This document shows, in pieces, positions 17,595 to 26,358 of a stretch of 64,000 nucleotides of DNA. Position 1 is the first letter of the stretch. Each line of letters begins with the position of its first letter. Origin of the DNA: CAVOOW01 sp963697675 (GTDB lineage Bacteria; Actinomycetota; Actinomycetes; JACCUZ01); contig CAVOOW010000012.1 in assembly GCA_963697675.1 (NCBI GenBank), positions 43,857-107,856 of the forward strand. Direction: 5' to 3'. The position numbers and the translations under genes are program-made. The notes beneath the pieces were generated by a model that had not been told where the DNA came from, ran no database searches, and worked only from the letters and a program-made list of their open reading frames with translations.

Positions 17595-19890
17595 CGCGCG
17601 GCCACCGGCTCGGAACCAGCCGCGTCGACATCTGGGGCGACCAGCGGGCGGAACCGCCGGAGACGGAGGCTGTTGCTTACGACGAACAGTGAGCTGCCCG
17701 CCATCGCTGCCCCAGCCACGAGTGGACTGAGCAGTCCGGCGGCAGCCAGCGGCAGCGCGGCGACGTTGTAGGCGAAGGCCCAGAAAAGGTTGCCCTTGAT
17801 GGTGGCCAGCGTGGCACGTGACAACCGGATCGCGTCAGCGGCGACGCGGAGGTCACCGCGAACCAGAGTGAGGTCAGAGGCATGCATCGCCGCATCGGTT
17901 CCCGTGCCGAGCGAGATCCCGAGGTCGGCCTGCGCGAGAGCCGCTGCATCGTTCACGCCGTCGCCCACCATCGCGACGAGGCGGCCCTGGTCCTGCAGTC
18001 CCTTGACGACGGCAACCTTGCCGGCGGGCAGCACCTCGGCATGGACGTCGGCAATGCCGACCTCGCGGGCAACGGCTTCGGCGGCTCGGCGATTGTCACC
18101 GGTGAGCAGCACGGGCCGCAGCCCGAGCGAGCGCAACTGCGCCACCGCATCGGCAGACGTCGACTTCACCGCATCGGCGACGACGACGACGCCACGCACC
18201 TGACCGTCCCAGCCGACCAGGACGGGAGTACGCCCGGCGGCCTCGGCATCGTCGGCCGCGGCGGCGAGGGCTGACGGAGCCAACAGCGACAACTCAGCAG
18301 CGAGCCACAGACCTGCGACCCACGACAACATCACTGCCATCCACCAGGCCGGACACACCGCGCCCGTCGTTGTCGACGAACGACGTCACCGCGGGCAGCC
18401 GATCGAGCGTCGAGGCCCGCCTCGCCGCCGCCGCGATCGCCGCGGCGATCGGGTGCCCCGAGGCGTCCTCCACCGCACCGGCCAGGCTCAGGACGCGGGC
18501 GGTGCTCTCGACCCTCTGCCGCGTGCACGTCGACCACGGTCATCTCGCCGGTCGTCACGGTGCCGGTCTTGTCGAGAACAACTGTGTCGACCTGTCGCGT
18601 CGACTCGAGCACCTGCGGACCCTTGATGACGATGCCGAGCTGCGCGCCCCGCCCAGTGCCGACGAGCAGCGCCGTCGGCGTTGCCAGGCCGAGCGCGCAG
18701 GGGCACGCGATGATCAGCACGGCGACGGACGCAGTGAACGCGGTCTCGACCGCGGCGCCGGCGAGCAGCCAGCCGACGAGGGTCGCGATCGCCAGCAGGA
18801 TCACGACCGGCACGAACACCGCCGAAACCCGATCGGCAAGCCGCTGCACGTCAGCCTTGCCGGTCTGCGCCTCTTCGACCAGCCGAGCCAGCTGGGCGAG
18901 TCGCGTGTCTGCGCCAACCCTGGTCGCGCGTACGACGAGTCGGCCGCCGGCGTTGACCGTGGCACCCGTGACCTCGTCGCCGGGACCGACCTCGACGGGC
19001 ACCGACTCGCCGGTGAGCATCGACGCGTCCACGACCGAACGGCCCTCGACAACGATCCCGTCTGTCGCGACCTTGTCCCCCGGTCGCACGACGAACAGGT
19101 CGTCCACGGCGAGGGAGCCGACCGGCACCCGCACCTCGCGGCTGCCGCCAGGTCCGTCGTGCAGGACGGCAACGTCCTTCGCGCCGAGGTCGAGCAGGGC
19201 CCGCATCGCTGCGCCGGACACGACTTTCGCGCGCGCCTCCATGAAGCGGCCGGCGAGTACGAAGACGGTGACGGCAGAGGCGACCTCGAGGTAGATCTCG
19301 TCCTGGCCAACACCCTGTCGCGGCAGCAGGGACACCTCCATCGTCGCGCCAGGGAGCCCTGCGTCACCGACGAACAGCGCCCACAGAGACCAGAGGTACG
19401 CAGCGCTGACGCCGATCGAGATCAGCGTGTCCATGGTCGCGACGCCGTGTCGCGCGTTGGTCCAGGCCGCCCGGTGGAAGGGCAGGGCACCCCACACGAC
19501 GACAGGGGAAGCCAGCGCCAGCGCGGCCCACTGCCAGTCCTCGAACTGCAGAGGACGCACCATCGAGACCACCAGGACGGGCAGCGCGAGAACGGCCGAG
19601 ACGATGAGCCGCTGGCGCAGTGCCTGGGTCGGCGCATCGCGCGGTTGGTCCTGCACTTCCACGTCGCGAGCGGGCGGGACGGGCAGCGTCGCGGTGTAAC
19701 CGGTGGCCTCGACGGCGGCGACCAGGTCCTGCGTGCTGACGTCGAGCGGCGCGGTCACGCGTGCCCGCTCCGTCACGTAGTTCACCGTTGCCAGCACGCC
19801 GTCGAGCTTGTTGAGCCTGCTCTCCACCCGGGCCGCGCACGACGCACAGGTCATGCCGCCGATGGTCAGCTCGACGCTGCGGGTGGTCAC
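17591..19890 (-). pseudogene. copA: Copper-exporting P1B-type ATPase CopA, two frame breaks
   Basis: The GTG at 19890 follows GAGGAG. The first frame holds an HMA domain with MTCASCAARVE, membrane helices, the phosphatase motif MLTGESVPVE, the copper-binding helix IIACPCALGLATPTALLVGTG and the phosphorylation motif DKTGTVT. Near 18.53 kb the reading passes to a second frame containing EDASGHPIAAA, the nucleotide-binding HP motif. Near 18.31 kb it passes to a third frame with LLTGDNRRAAEAVA and MVGDGVNDAAALAQADLGIS. Each break fits one extra base, and the whole is about 766 codons, normal for CopA. All catalytic motifs survive, so the breaks may be sequence errors. csoR precedes it. Confidence 0.88.
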
Positions 19891-19952
19891 GGTCGGTTGC
19901 TCCTCGCTGCGGACGCGCACACGTTCACTCGTTGGACAGCCATGCTCGGTGG

Positions 19953-20246
19953 TTAAGACCGGACGAGCCGGGCGATCGCCGCCGACGCTTCGCGCACCTT
20001 CTGCTCGGCTTCGTCACCGCCGGCGTGGATCGCATCAGTCACACAGTGCGAGAGGTGCTCCTCGAGCAGCAGCAGGGCGACGGACTCGAGCGCCTTGGTG
20101 GCGGCCGAGACCTGGGTGAGCACGTCGATGCAGTAGGCATCGGACTCCACCATGCGCTGCAGCCCGCGCACCTGTCCCTCGACGCGACGCAGCCGCTTGA
20201 GGTGGGCGTCCTTGTGAGCCGCATAGCCCGGCGCCGTGGTGTCCAT
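19953..20246 (-). CDS. csoR: Copper-sensing repressor CsoR
   Basis: A 97-residue all-helical repressor. The copper ligands line up with M. tuberculosis CsoR (Cys36, His61, Cys65) as Cys39, His64 and Cys68, in YCIDVL and EEHLSHC. The N-terminal part has the DNA-contacting stretch LKRLRRVEGQVRGLQRMVE. Cu(I) binding releases the repressor from DNA. It lies directly upstream of copA on the same strand, and two GC-palindromes just upstream are likely operators, so it should control itself and copA. Confidence 0.93.
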   Translation of the reverse strand: MDTTAPGYAAHKDAHLKRLRRVEGQVRGLQRMVESDAYCIDVLTQVSAATKALESVALLLLEEHLSHCVTDAIHAGGDEAEQKVREASAAIARLVRS

Positions 20247-20270
20247 CCGCTGCCTCCCGGTCGTGCGGCA

Positions 20271-20322
20271 AACCCCCTGGGGGTACCCTGTCGTCTATCG
20301 AAAACATACCCCCACCCGGTAT
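20271..20322. promoter_or_regulatory. Two CsoR-type operators upstream of csoR-copA
   Basis: AACCCCCTGGGGGTA (20271-20285) is a nearly perfect palindrome. ATACCCCCACCCGGTAT (20306-20322) is a second, less perfect one, 35 bases away centre to centre. Both have the A/T-flanked C-tract/G-tract form bound by CsoR-family repressors. They lie 25-76 bases upstream of the csoR start. Confidence 0.7.
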
Positions 20323-20359
20323 CACCCGCAACCGGCCCATCCCCCACCCCTCAGTCCCG

Positions 20360-20410
20360 GTGATCATGAAGGATCCGACCGGCTAGCACCGCCCGATCCT
20401 TCATGATCAC
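20360..20410. repeat. Palindromic intergenic repeat, family A, copy 1
   Basis: GTGATCATGAAGGATC (20360-20375) and its exact reverse complement (20395-20410) flank a 19-base loop that begins CGACCGGCT. A second copy, inverted and with the related loop, lies at 22785-22834. This copy lies between divergent genes, csoR and the CDF exporter, so it is not placed as a simple terminator. Confidence 0.85.
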
Positions 20411-20479
20411 GGCGTCGGCGGGCGGGAGTGGCGCGGGCGCGGGAGTAGCGTCGGGACCACGACTTCCAGGAGGCAGGCT

Positions 20480-21394
20480 CTGAGCGCGGACCATCGGCAC
20501 CATCACGGCGCCGACTCGGGTTCACCCCGCCGACTGGCGGCCGTGCTCGCCATCTCCGCGACCATCCTCGTCGTCGAGGTCGTCGGCGCAGCAGTGTCCG
20601 GCAGCCTCGCGCTGCTGGCCGACGCCGGTCACATGCTCACCGACATCTTCGGCCTCACCCTCGCGCTCGCCGCTGCGGTCCTGGCCCGCCGTCCGGCCAC
20701 CCCGGCGCGCACCTGGGGGTTCCTGCGCGCCGAAGTGCTCGCCGCCGCGGGACAGGCGGCGGTGCTGCTGGCGGTCGGCTGCTTCGTCATTTTCGAGGCG
20801 GTACGTCGCCTGTTCGACCCGCCGGAGGTGTCGTCCTCCGCGATGATCGTCTTCGGCCTGGTCGGACTCGCCGGCAACTGCGTGTCCATCGCCCTGCTCC
20901 TGCGCACCCGCGCGCACGACCTGAACATGCGCGCGGCGTTCCTCGAGGTCGTCAACGACGCCATCGGCTCGGTCGCCGTTCTGCTGGCCGCTGCAGTGAT
21001 CGCGATCACCGGCTGGCAGCAGGCCGACGCGATCGCCTCGCTCCTGATCGGTGGACTCATCCTGCCGCGGACCTGGCGATTGCTTCGCGAGACAGTCGAC
21101 GTACTCCTGGAAGCAACACCACGCGACCTCGACCTGACTGAGGTGCGCGAGCACATCCGCGCCGTCGCCCACGTCCATGACGTGCACGACCTGCACGCAT
21201 CGCGGGTGTCCTCTCATCTGCCCGTGCTGACCGCGCACGTCGTCGTCGACGACTCGTGCTTCAGCGACGGCCAGCTGCCGCGACTGCTCGACGAACTGCA
21301 GAACTGCCTCGCCGGCCATTTCGACGTCGAGCACTCGACGTTCCAGTTCGAGGCACTCGGCCACGTCGAGCACGAGCGGTCCACCCACCACTGA
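20480..21394 (+). CDS. Cation diffusion facilitator (CzcD/ZnT type), CTG start proposed
   Basis: A 304-residue CDF exporter. I place the start at CTG 20480, because CAGGAGG ends 6 bases upstream and the extra 21 residues give the His-rich N-terminus SADHRHHHGADSG typical of this family; the first GTG is only at 20543. Six membrane helices follow. The metal-site motif HMLTD lies in helix 2 (LLADAGHMLTDIFGL) and its helix 5 counterpart is EVVNDAIGS, an ND in place of the usual HVLGD-type residues. The C-terminal cytoplasmic domain has HVHDVHDLHA. Likely substrates are Zn2+, Co2+ or Cd2+, moved out in exchange for protons. Confidence 0.85.
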   Translation: MSADHRHHHGADSGSPRRLAAVLAISATILVVEVVGAAVSGSLALLADAGHMLTDIFGLTLALAAAVLARRPATPARTWGFLRAEVLAAAGQAAVLLAVGCFVIFEAVRRLFDPPEVSSSAMIVFGLVGLAGNCVSIALLLRTRAHDLNMRAAFLEVVNDAIGSVAVLLAAAVIAITGWQQADAIASLLIGGLILPRTWRLLRETVDVLLEATPRDLDLTEVREHIRAVAHVHDVHDLHASRVSSHLPVLTAHVVVDDSCFSDGQLPRLLDELQNCLAGHFDVEHSTFQFEALGHVEHERSTHH

Positions 21395-21471
21395 GGCGGC
21401 ATCGGCGAGTGTCCGGCCAGACCTTGCACCGGGACCTCGCCTGACGCAGGCTGAGGTGATCGGGAGGTTTC

Positions 21472-21711
21472 ATGCGACTGCCCCATTCATCGCAACGGGT
21501 CACCGTCGTCGCCGTACTGCTGCTGGTCGTCGCCGTCGTGCGCCAGCTGCGGCATCGGCGGCGCACCACCTGGCCCGGCGGACCACCCGGTGGCGGGCCT
21601 GGTGGCACCGCCGGCGTGCGCGAGCCGAGACACCCCCGGCCGTCGCCGCCCGCCGACGCTCTCGCGCTGCCCACCCCGGTGCAAAGCGACGACGTCTCGG
21701 CCCTCACCTGA
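21472..21711 (+). CDS. Small single-helix membrane protein, unknown
   Basis: A 79-residue product starts from the ATG at 21472 with GGGAGG at the right distance. One hydrophobic segment (VTVVAVLLLVVAVV) is followed by a basic patch and a Pro/Gly-rich tail. I recognise no family. The ribosome site and membrane segment are the only support. Confidence 0.5.
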   Translation: MRLPHSSQRVTVVAVLLLVVAVVRQLRHRRRTTWPGGPPGGGPGGTAGVREPRHPRPSPPADALALPTPVQSDDVSALT

Positions 21712-21759
21712 CTCGTCCGAACTCCGGGCATGCGGCAGCGGCTACCCTGCCGCAGTGAT

Positions 21760-21823
21760 GGCGGAGGGGCTCGCCGACAACTGCGGCAGTGCCGCCAACG
21801 GTCCCTACCCGACGGGTAGGAGG
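21760..21823 (+). promoter_or_regulatory. Fluoride riboswitch (crcB motif) with SD-sequestering hairpin
   Basis: The P1-like stem GGCG/CGCC encloses GAGGGGCT (21764-21771). Then comes GACAACT, a GCGGC/GCCGC hairpin, and CAACGGTCCCTAC, the same order as the crystallised Thermotoga petrophila fluoride aptamer. The loop AGGGGCT can pair with GGTCCCT (21800-21806) as the pseudoknot. Immediately after, CCTACCC (21804-21810) pairs with GGGTAGG (21814-21820), next to the AGGAGG ribosome site of crcB. The two structures compete for the same CCT, so fluoride binding should free the ribosome site and turn translation on. Confidence 0.88.
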
Positions 21824-21827
21824 CCGC

Positions 21828-22395
21828 ATGAGTGACCACGAGGAACCGGCGACGGACGCGCGTTCGCACCGGTTACCCATCGACTCCGACGTGTCCGCCA
21901 GCCTGGATGACGTCACCCTCACCGCGCCATTGCCCTTCTGGTCGCAGGCGCGACGAACCCTGAAAAACCGCTGGGACATCCTGCTGGTCATCGCCGCGGG
22001 CGGCGCACTCGGCAGTCTGGCCAGGTGGGCGCTCGGGGAAGCCCTCCCGGGCGAGCGCGGCAGCTTTCCCGTGGGCCACCTTCCTCGAGAACGTCAGTGG
22101 CGGCTTCGCTCTCGGTGTCCTGATGGTGTTCGTCGTCGATGTGTGGTCGCCGTCGCGCTATGTTCGCCCGTTCCTCGGCGTCGGCGTCCTCGGCGGATTC
22201 ACGACGTTCTCCACCTACATGCTCGACACCCGGGGACTGGTCGTCGCTGACGCCGGCGCGATTGCGGCGGTGTACTTGTTCGGCTCGGTCGTCGTGGGCG
22301 TGGCCGCGGTGTGGCTCGGCATCGCAACAGCGCGGCTGTCGACGCCGCGGCCGTCGACGACACGCCCCAGCGACGACAGGTCACAGCCCTCGTGA
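21828..22395 (+). pseudogene. crcB: Fluoride exporter CrcB/FluC subunit 1, frame broken
   Basis: The ATG at 21828 follows AGGAGG directly behind the fluoride riboswitch. The first frame gives a polar N-terminus, then GGALGSLARWALGEALPGERGSFP. At about 22.07 kb the reading moves to the next frame: WATFLENVSGGFALGVLMVF and GGFTTFSTYMLDT, the family's pore signature. The normal join would be SFPWATFLENVSG, so one extra base in TTTCCCGTGG explains it; total length is 3n+1. Fluc subunits pair to form a fluoride channel. The stop overlaps the crcB2 start. Confidence 0.88.
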
Positions 22396-22763
22396 CCGTC
22401 CTCCTCGTGCTGATCGGCGGAGCGCTGGGCGCGCCGTTGCGCTATCTCACGGACCTGTTCGTGCAGTCCCGACACGACACCGTGTTTCCGTGGGGGACGG
22501 TCACGGTGAACATCTTCGGGTCCCTGATTCTCGGGGCCACTGCTGGCGCCGTGGCGACGGCCGGGGGTCCGGCGTGGGTGCTGACACTGGTCGGGACCGG
22601 TTTCTGCGGCGCGCTGACGACGTTCTCCACGTTCGGGTTCGAGACCGTCCGCCTCGCCGAGGAGGGCTCGTTGCGCGCGGCAGCGCTCAACATCGGCGCG
22701 AGCCTCGCCGTGGGGATGGCTGCGTGCGTGGCCGGCTGGTCGCTCGCGGCGGCGCTGTTCTGA
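22392..22763 (+). CDS. crcB: Fluoride exporter CrcB/FluC subunit 2
   Basis: A 123-residue, four-helix protein from GTG 22392, overlapping the upstream crcB stop (GTGA). It has GGALGAPLRYLTDLF, the family signature FPWGTVTVNIFGSLILG, and GFCGALTTFSTFGFET. Tandem crcB genes commonly encode the two halves of a heterodimeric fluoride channel. Both halves sit behind one riboswitch here. Confidence 0.95.
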   Translation: MTVLLVLIGGALGAPLRYLTDLFVQSRHDTVFPWGTVTVNIFGSLILGATAGAVATAGGPAWVLTLVGTGFCGALTTFSTFGFETVRLAEEGSLRAAALNIGASLAVGMAACVAGWSLAAALF

Positions 22764-22784
22764 GCCCCACCCCGGAACATCCAT

Positions 22785-22834
22785 GATCATGAAGGATCGG
22801 TCCACCTAGAGCCGGTCGGATCCTTCATGATCAC
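22785..22834. repeat. Palindromic intergenic repeat, family A, copy 2
   Basis: TGATCATGAAGGATC (22785-22799) and its exact reverse complement (22820-22834) flank a 20-base loop. Read in reverse, the loop starts CGACCGGCT like copy 1, so this is the same element in opposite orientation. It lies between the convergent crcB2 and serA genes. Confidence 0.85.
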
Positions 22835-22861
22835 CGGGCGCGGGGGACGGCGCGCGCGCCC

Positions 22862-24059
22862 TCAGGACAGGACGCGGAGCCGGGTGGTCACGGGCATGGC
22901 GGCCAGCGCATGCACGACGTCGGGCTCGTAGTCACAGGCGATGTCGGTCAGCAGATAGCCGATCTGCCCGCGAGTGGTCAGCGCCTGACCCTCGATGTTC
23001 ACCTGGTGGTCGGCCAGGACGCCGTTGACCGCGGCCAGGACGCCGGGCGTGTTGGTGTGCAGGTGAGCCAGCCGATGGGTCCCCGGCTGCTGGTCGAAGG
23101 CGACCTGCGGCAGGTTGACGCTCAGCGTGGTGCTGCCGGAGGCGACGAAGTCACGCAGCTTCGCTGCGACGAACCGGCCGATGTCCTGCTGCGCCTCCTC
23201 GGTCGAGCCGCCGATGTGCGGGGTGAGGATGACGTTGGGCAGACCGCGCAGGTCGGACCGGAAGGCATCTCCCTGGCTGCTGCGGCTCCTCCGGGAAGAC
23301 GTCGATCGCCGCCCCCGACAGGTGCCCGCTCGCGATGTGGGCGGCCAGCGCCCGGTGGTCCACGACGAATCCGCGCGACAGGTTGAGGAACACCGCGCCC
23401 GTGCGCATCCGGGCGAACTGGTCCTCCTCGAACATCCCCGCGTTGCCGTCGCGGCCGTCGACGTGCAGTGTCACGACGTCCGCGATCTCGAGCAGCTCGT
23501 CGAGGGACTCACAGCTGCGTGCGTTGCCGAGCGCCAGCTTCTCGGCCGTGTCGTAGAACACGACGGACATGCCGAGCGCCTCGGCGAGCACCGACAGCTG
23601 GCTGCCGATGTTCCCGTAGCCGACGATCCCGAGCCGCCGCCCTCGCATCTCGTGTGCCCCCGTCGCCGACTTGTCCCACATGCCGGCATGCAGCGACTCG
23701 TTCTTCTCCGTGAGCCGCCGGGTCAGCGCGATCATCTCGGCGATCGCGAGCTCGACGACGCTTCGCGTGTTCGAGAACGGCGCGTTGAAGACGGCCACCC
23801 CGAGCTCGGACGCGGCGGCCGTGTCGATCTGGTTGGTGCCGATGCAGAAGGCGCCGATGGCCAGCAGGCCGGGAAACTGCTTGAGGACGCTGGCGGACAC
23901 CTGGGTCTTGGACCGGATGCCGAGCAGGTCGACGCCGTCCAGCGCCGTTGCCAGCTCGGCCTCGTCCAGCGCCCCCTTCGCCGTCACCACCTCGATGTCG
24001 GCCGCCCGCAGGGCAATGGCCGCCTCGGGATGCACGTTCTCCAACAGCAGGGCCTTCAC
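22862..24059 (-). pseudogene. serA: D-3-phosphoglycerate dehydrogenase, frame broken
   Basis: The start at 24059 gives MKALLLENVHPEA, then GIRSKTQVSASVL, the NAD-binding GIVGYGNIGSQL, and NLSRGFVVDHRAL, typical of SerA. Near 23.28 kb the first frame turns to nonsense; the next frame continues with DAFRSDLRGLPNVILTPHIGGSTEEAQ, which carries the catalytic HIGGST. A C-terminal ACT domain follows (VNLPQVAFDQQPGTHRLAHLHTN). Total length is 3n+1 (about 398 codons), so one extra base explains the break. SerA starts serine synthesis from 3-phosphoglycerate, and the ACT domain usually gives serine feedback control. Confidence 0.88.
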
Positions 24060-24151
24060 AGCCGCGTCGTCCTCATGGTTCCCAACGCTACGTGGGCACC
24101 TTCATGGGTACGTCGACCGCCCGCGCGCCACCGTTGTCCGCTCGGCACTGC

Positions 24152-24646
24152 CTACGGCATCTCGACGGTCTCGGAGCGGGCGATCTCGGCGAAGGCAGCG
24201 TCGAGATGGGCATTGAACGAACGGCCCGACGTGCCGGGTTCGCCGAGCAGGGTGGCGATGAGCAGCGGCGCGTGGGTGCTCATCTCCAAGGCGCTGACGG
24301 GACGCGGATCCTCGTCGTCCGGGTGGATGCCGAGCGACCCGGCGAGCAGGACCAGCAGGACATCCGCGTCGACGGCAGGAAGGCAGGTGGCGCTCGCGGA
24401 CACGCTGCGCGCGATCACGTCGTGGATGTCGTCGCCCGACAGCCCTCCGGGATGGCGGTCCTCGAGCAGGGACCGCACCACGGCGCCGAGGACGAGCCCG
24501 ACCTGCTCGCGATCGAGGGCGGCCAGCCGCCCGGAGGCCTTCTGGAACGCGACCGGGTCGTCGGACCGCGCCGCCGTCACCGTCTCGACCGCGGCGGTCG
24601 CGATGGCGCGCGGCACCGCCGGGAGCTGCCGCCAGGACGTGCTCAT
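24152..24646 (-). CDS. Hypothetical soluble protein
   Basis: A 164-residue, Ala-rich helical protein from the ATG at 24646 (MSTSWRQLPAVPRAI). It has no signal peptide, membrane segment, cysteine cluster or motif I recognise. The frame continues upstream to 25036, but that part overlaps the opposite-strand ArsR gene and is unlikely to be coding. It diverges from the ArsR gene. Confidence 0.6.
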   Translation of the reverse strand: MSTSWRQLPAVPRAIATAAVETVTAARSDDPVAFQKASGRLAALDREQVGLVLGAVVRSLLEDRHPGGLSGDDIHDVIARSVSASATCLPAVDADVLLVLLAGSLGIHPDDEDPRPVSALEMSTHAPLLIATLLGEPGTSGRSFNAHLDAAFAEIARSETVEMP

Positions 24647-24755
24647 CGGGGGCGTCGGAGACGGGCAATCATCGCTGAACAGTAACGACGAGCCGGATCC
24701 GCGTCGCGAAGCCGAGCCCGCATCGCGGCGGTCGAGCGCTGCTGATGCCTCCGGC

Positions 24756-24783
24756 TTGACGCATGCCGATATGGGCATATGAT
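24756..24783 (+). promoter_or_regulatory. Promoter with overlapping palindromic operator for the ArsR-SRPBCC-DHFR operon
   Basis: TTGACG (24756-24761), a 16-base spacer and TATGAT (24778-24783) make a strong promoter. The palindrome ATGCCGATATGGGCAT (24763-24778) fills the spacer. Initiation 7-8 bases later would be at the ATG at 24791, so the message is probably leaderless. Confidence 0.6.
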
Positions 24784-24790
24784 GGCGCTC

Positions 24791-25132
24791 ATGGCACGAG
24801 CAGCGACGACGTCGGACGTCTTCAACGCGATCGCCGAGCCGCAGCGCCGGGAGATCCTGGTGCTGCTGCGGGCGGGTGAGCGGCCGGTGACCGAGTTGGC
24901 CCAGGAGCTGGGGATGACCCAGCCGGGCGCGTCCAAGCACCTGCGGGTGCTCCGGGAGGTCGGGCTGGTGCGGGACCGCAAGGCAGGCAAGCAGCGCCTG
25001 TACGGCCTTGACGCCCGCGGGCTGCGACCGGTCCACGAGTGGACCGGCGGGTTCGAGCGGTTCTGGAACGAGAGCTTCGACCGGCTGGACGCGTACGTGC
25101 AGGACCTCAAGCAGGCAAGGCAGGAGGAGTGA
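24791..25132 (+). CDS. ArsR-family winged-helix regulator
   Basis: A 113-residue protein from the ATG at 24791, chosen because a strong promoter places the transcript start there; in-frame ATGs at 24779 and 24782 overlap the -10 box. The fold is plain ArsR: FNAIAEPQRREILVLL, then the recognition helix GMTQPGASKHLRVLREVGLV and the wing RDRKAGKQRLY. It has no metal-binding cysteines. ArsR genes of this type sit beside SRPBCC genes, as here, where the next start is 3 bases downstream. Confidence 0.9.
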   Translation: MARAATTSDVFNAIAEPQRREILVLLRAGERPVTELAQELGMTQPGASKHLRVLREVGLVRDRKAGKQRLYGLDARGLRPVHEWTGGFERFWNESFDRLDAYVQDLKQARQEE

Positions 25133-25135
25133 CCG

Positions 25136-25642
25136 ATGGCAGTGACAGGACGGGACGCGCCGGCGCAGTCAGCGACGGCCGACCGCGAGATCGTGATCTC
25201 CCGGGTCATCAGTGCCCCACGGGAGCTGGTGTTCGAGGCGTTCACCGAGGTGCGGCACCTGTCGCGATGGTGGGGACCGGAGGGGTTCACCACCACCACG
25301 CGGGCGTTCGAGTTCCGCGTCGGCGGGGAGTGGGACTTCGTGATGCACGGACCGGACGGGACGGACTACCAGGAGTGGATCTCCTGGACCGAGATCGCCC
25401 CGCCGGAGCGGATCGCGCTGCGGCACGGTGAGTCCCGCGGCGACCCGAACGCCTTCGAGTCGGTCCTCACGTTCGCGTCCGACGGCGCGGCGACCCGGAT
25501 CGAGATGCGCACGGTGTTCCCCACCAAGGAGCTGCGCGACGAGGCGGTCGAGAAGTACCACGCGATCGAGGGCGGCCAGCAGACCCTGAGCAACCTGGCT
25601 GCCTACGTCACCGAGATCGCTCGGTCGGGAGTGGAGGACTGA
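25136..25642 (+). CDS. SRPBCC (AHSA1-like) domain protein
   Basis: This 168-residue START-like protein has the AHSA1 pattern: REIVISRVISAPRELVFEAFTEVRHLSRWWGPEGFTTT early, FRVGGEWDFVMHGPDG in the middle, and a long C-terminal helix. These proteins form a hydrophobic ligand cavity. Their frequent pairing with an ArsR repressor suggests a response to a small molecule, but no ligand is known here. It is the second gene of a tight three-gene operon. Confidence 0.9.
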   Translation: MAVTGRDAPAQSATADREIVISRVISAPRELVFEAFTEVRHLSRWWGPEGFTTTTRAFEFRVGGEWDFVMHGPDGTDYQEWISWTEIAPPERIALRHGESRGDPNAFESVLTFASDGAATRIEMRTVFPTKELRDEAVEKYHAIEGGQQTLSNLAAYVTEIARSGVED

Positions 25643-26262
25643 TGGCCGGGAAGGTGTTCTTCAGCGTGTCGATGTCGCTGGACGGGTTCATCGCGCCCGA
25701 GTCCCTCGGGGACTTGATGGGGCAGCAGTGGATGGAGCTGCAGCAGTGGATCTTCCCGCTGCGGTTCTTCCGGGAGAACCTGAAGCTCGGCGAGGGCGGC
25801 GAGGAAGGGCGCGACAACGACATCGTGCGGGAGACGTTCGAGCGCACCGGCGCGAGCGTGATGGGCAAGCGCATGTTCGACGCCGGCGAGCAGATGTGGC
25901 CGGAGGAGGCGCCGTTCCACACGCCGGTCTTCGTCGTGACGCACGAGAAGCGTGACCCCTGGGAGCGGCCGGGCGGGACCACCTTCCACTTCGTCAACGA
26001 CGGCATCGAGACCGCGCTCGACCAGGCCCGCGAGGCCGCCGGCGACCGCGACGTCCGCATCGCGGGCGGCGGCGCAACGATCCTGGAGTACGTGAACGCC
26101 GGCCTGATCGACGAGTTCTCGATCGCGCTCTCACCCGTGCTGTTCGGCTCCGGAATCCGCCTGTTCGAGGGCGTGGACGCGGGCCGCGTGGCCCTGGAGC
26201 CGGTCCGCGCGGAGCCGACGCAGCGGGTGACCCACCTGACCTACGCAGTCCGGGAGCGGTAA
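25642..26262 (+). CDS. RibD/dihydrofolate-reductase-fold reductase
   Basis: A 206-residue protein starting within the upstream stop (TGATG). It has the RibD C-terminal/DHFR-like fold: VFFSVSMSLDGFIAPES, ASVMGKRMFDAGEQMW, VFVVTHEKRDPW, and RIAGGGATILEYVNAGLIDEFSIALSPVLFGSG. These NADPH-dependent proteins are distinct from true DHFR. It completes the ArsR-SRPBCC-reductase operon, a common actinobacterial trio of unknown physiological role. Confidence 0.9.
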   Translation: MAGKVFFSVSMSLDGFIAPESLGDLMGQQWMELQQWIFPLRFFRENLKLGEGGEEGRDNDIVRETFERTGASVMGKRMFDAGEQMWPEEAPFHTPVFVVTHEKRDPWERPGGTTFHFVNDGIETALDQAREAAGDRDVRIAGGGATILEYVNAGLIDEFSIALSPVLFGSGIRLFEGVDAGRVALEPVRAEPTQRVTHLTYAVRER

Positions 26263-26283
26263 CTGTCGGGTCTTGACCCTCCC

Positions 26284-26302
26284 CGCCGGCCGTCGGCCGG
26301 CG
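26284..26302 (+). terminator. GC-rich hairpin terminator
   Basis: CGCCGGCC and GGCCGGCG pair around a GTC loop, 21 bases after the reductase stop. There is no T-tract, as is common for high-GC terminators. Confidence 0.5.
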
Positions 26303-26358
26303 TCCGTCACCCGATTGGGTTTATGTGTGGGCCACTCCCAGGTGACACAGTGACCCTT

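Noticed and set aside
20360..20410. Interpretation of the family A hairpin as a transcription terminator
   Set aside because: It lies between divergent genes and lacks a T-tract; a terminator there would serve neither gene.
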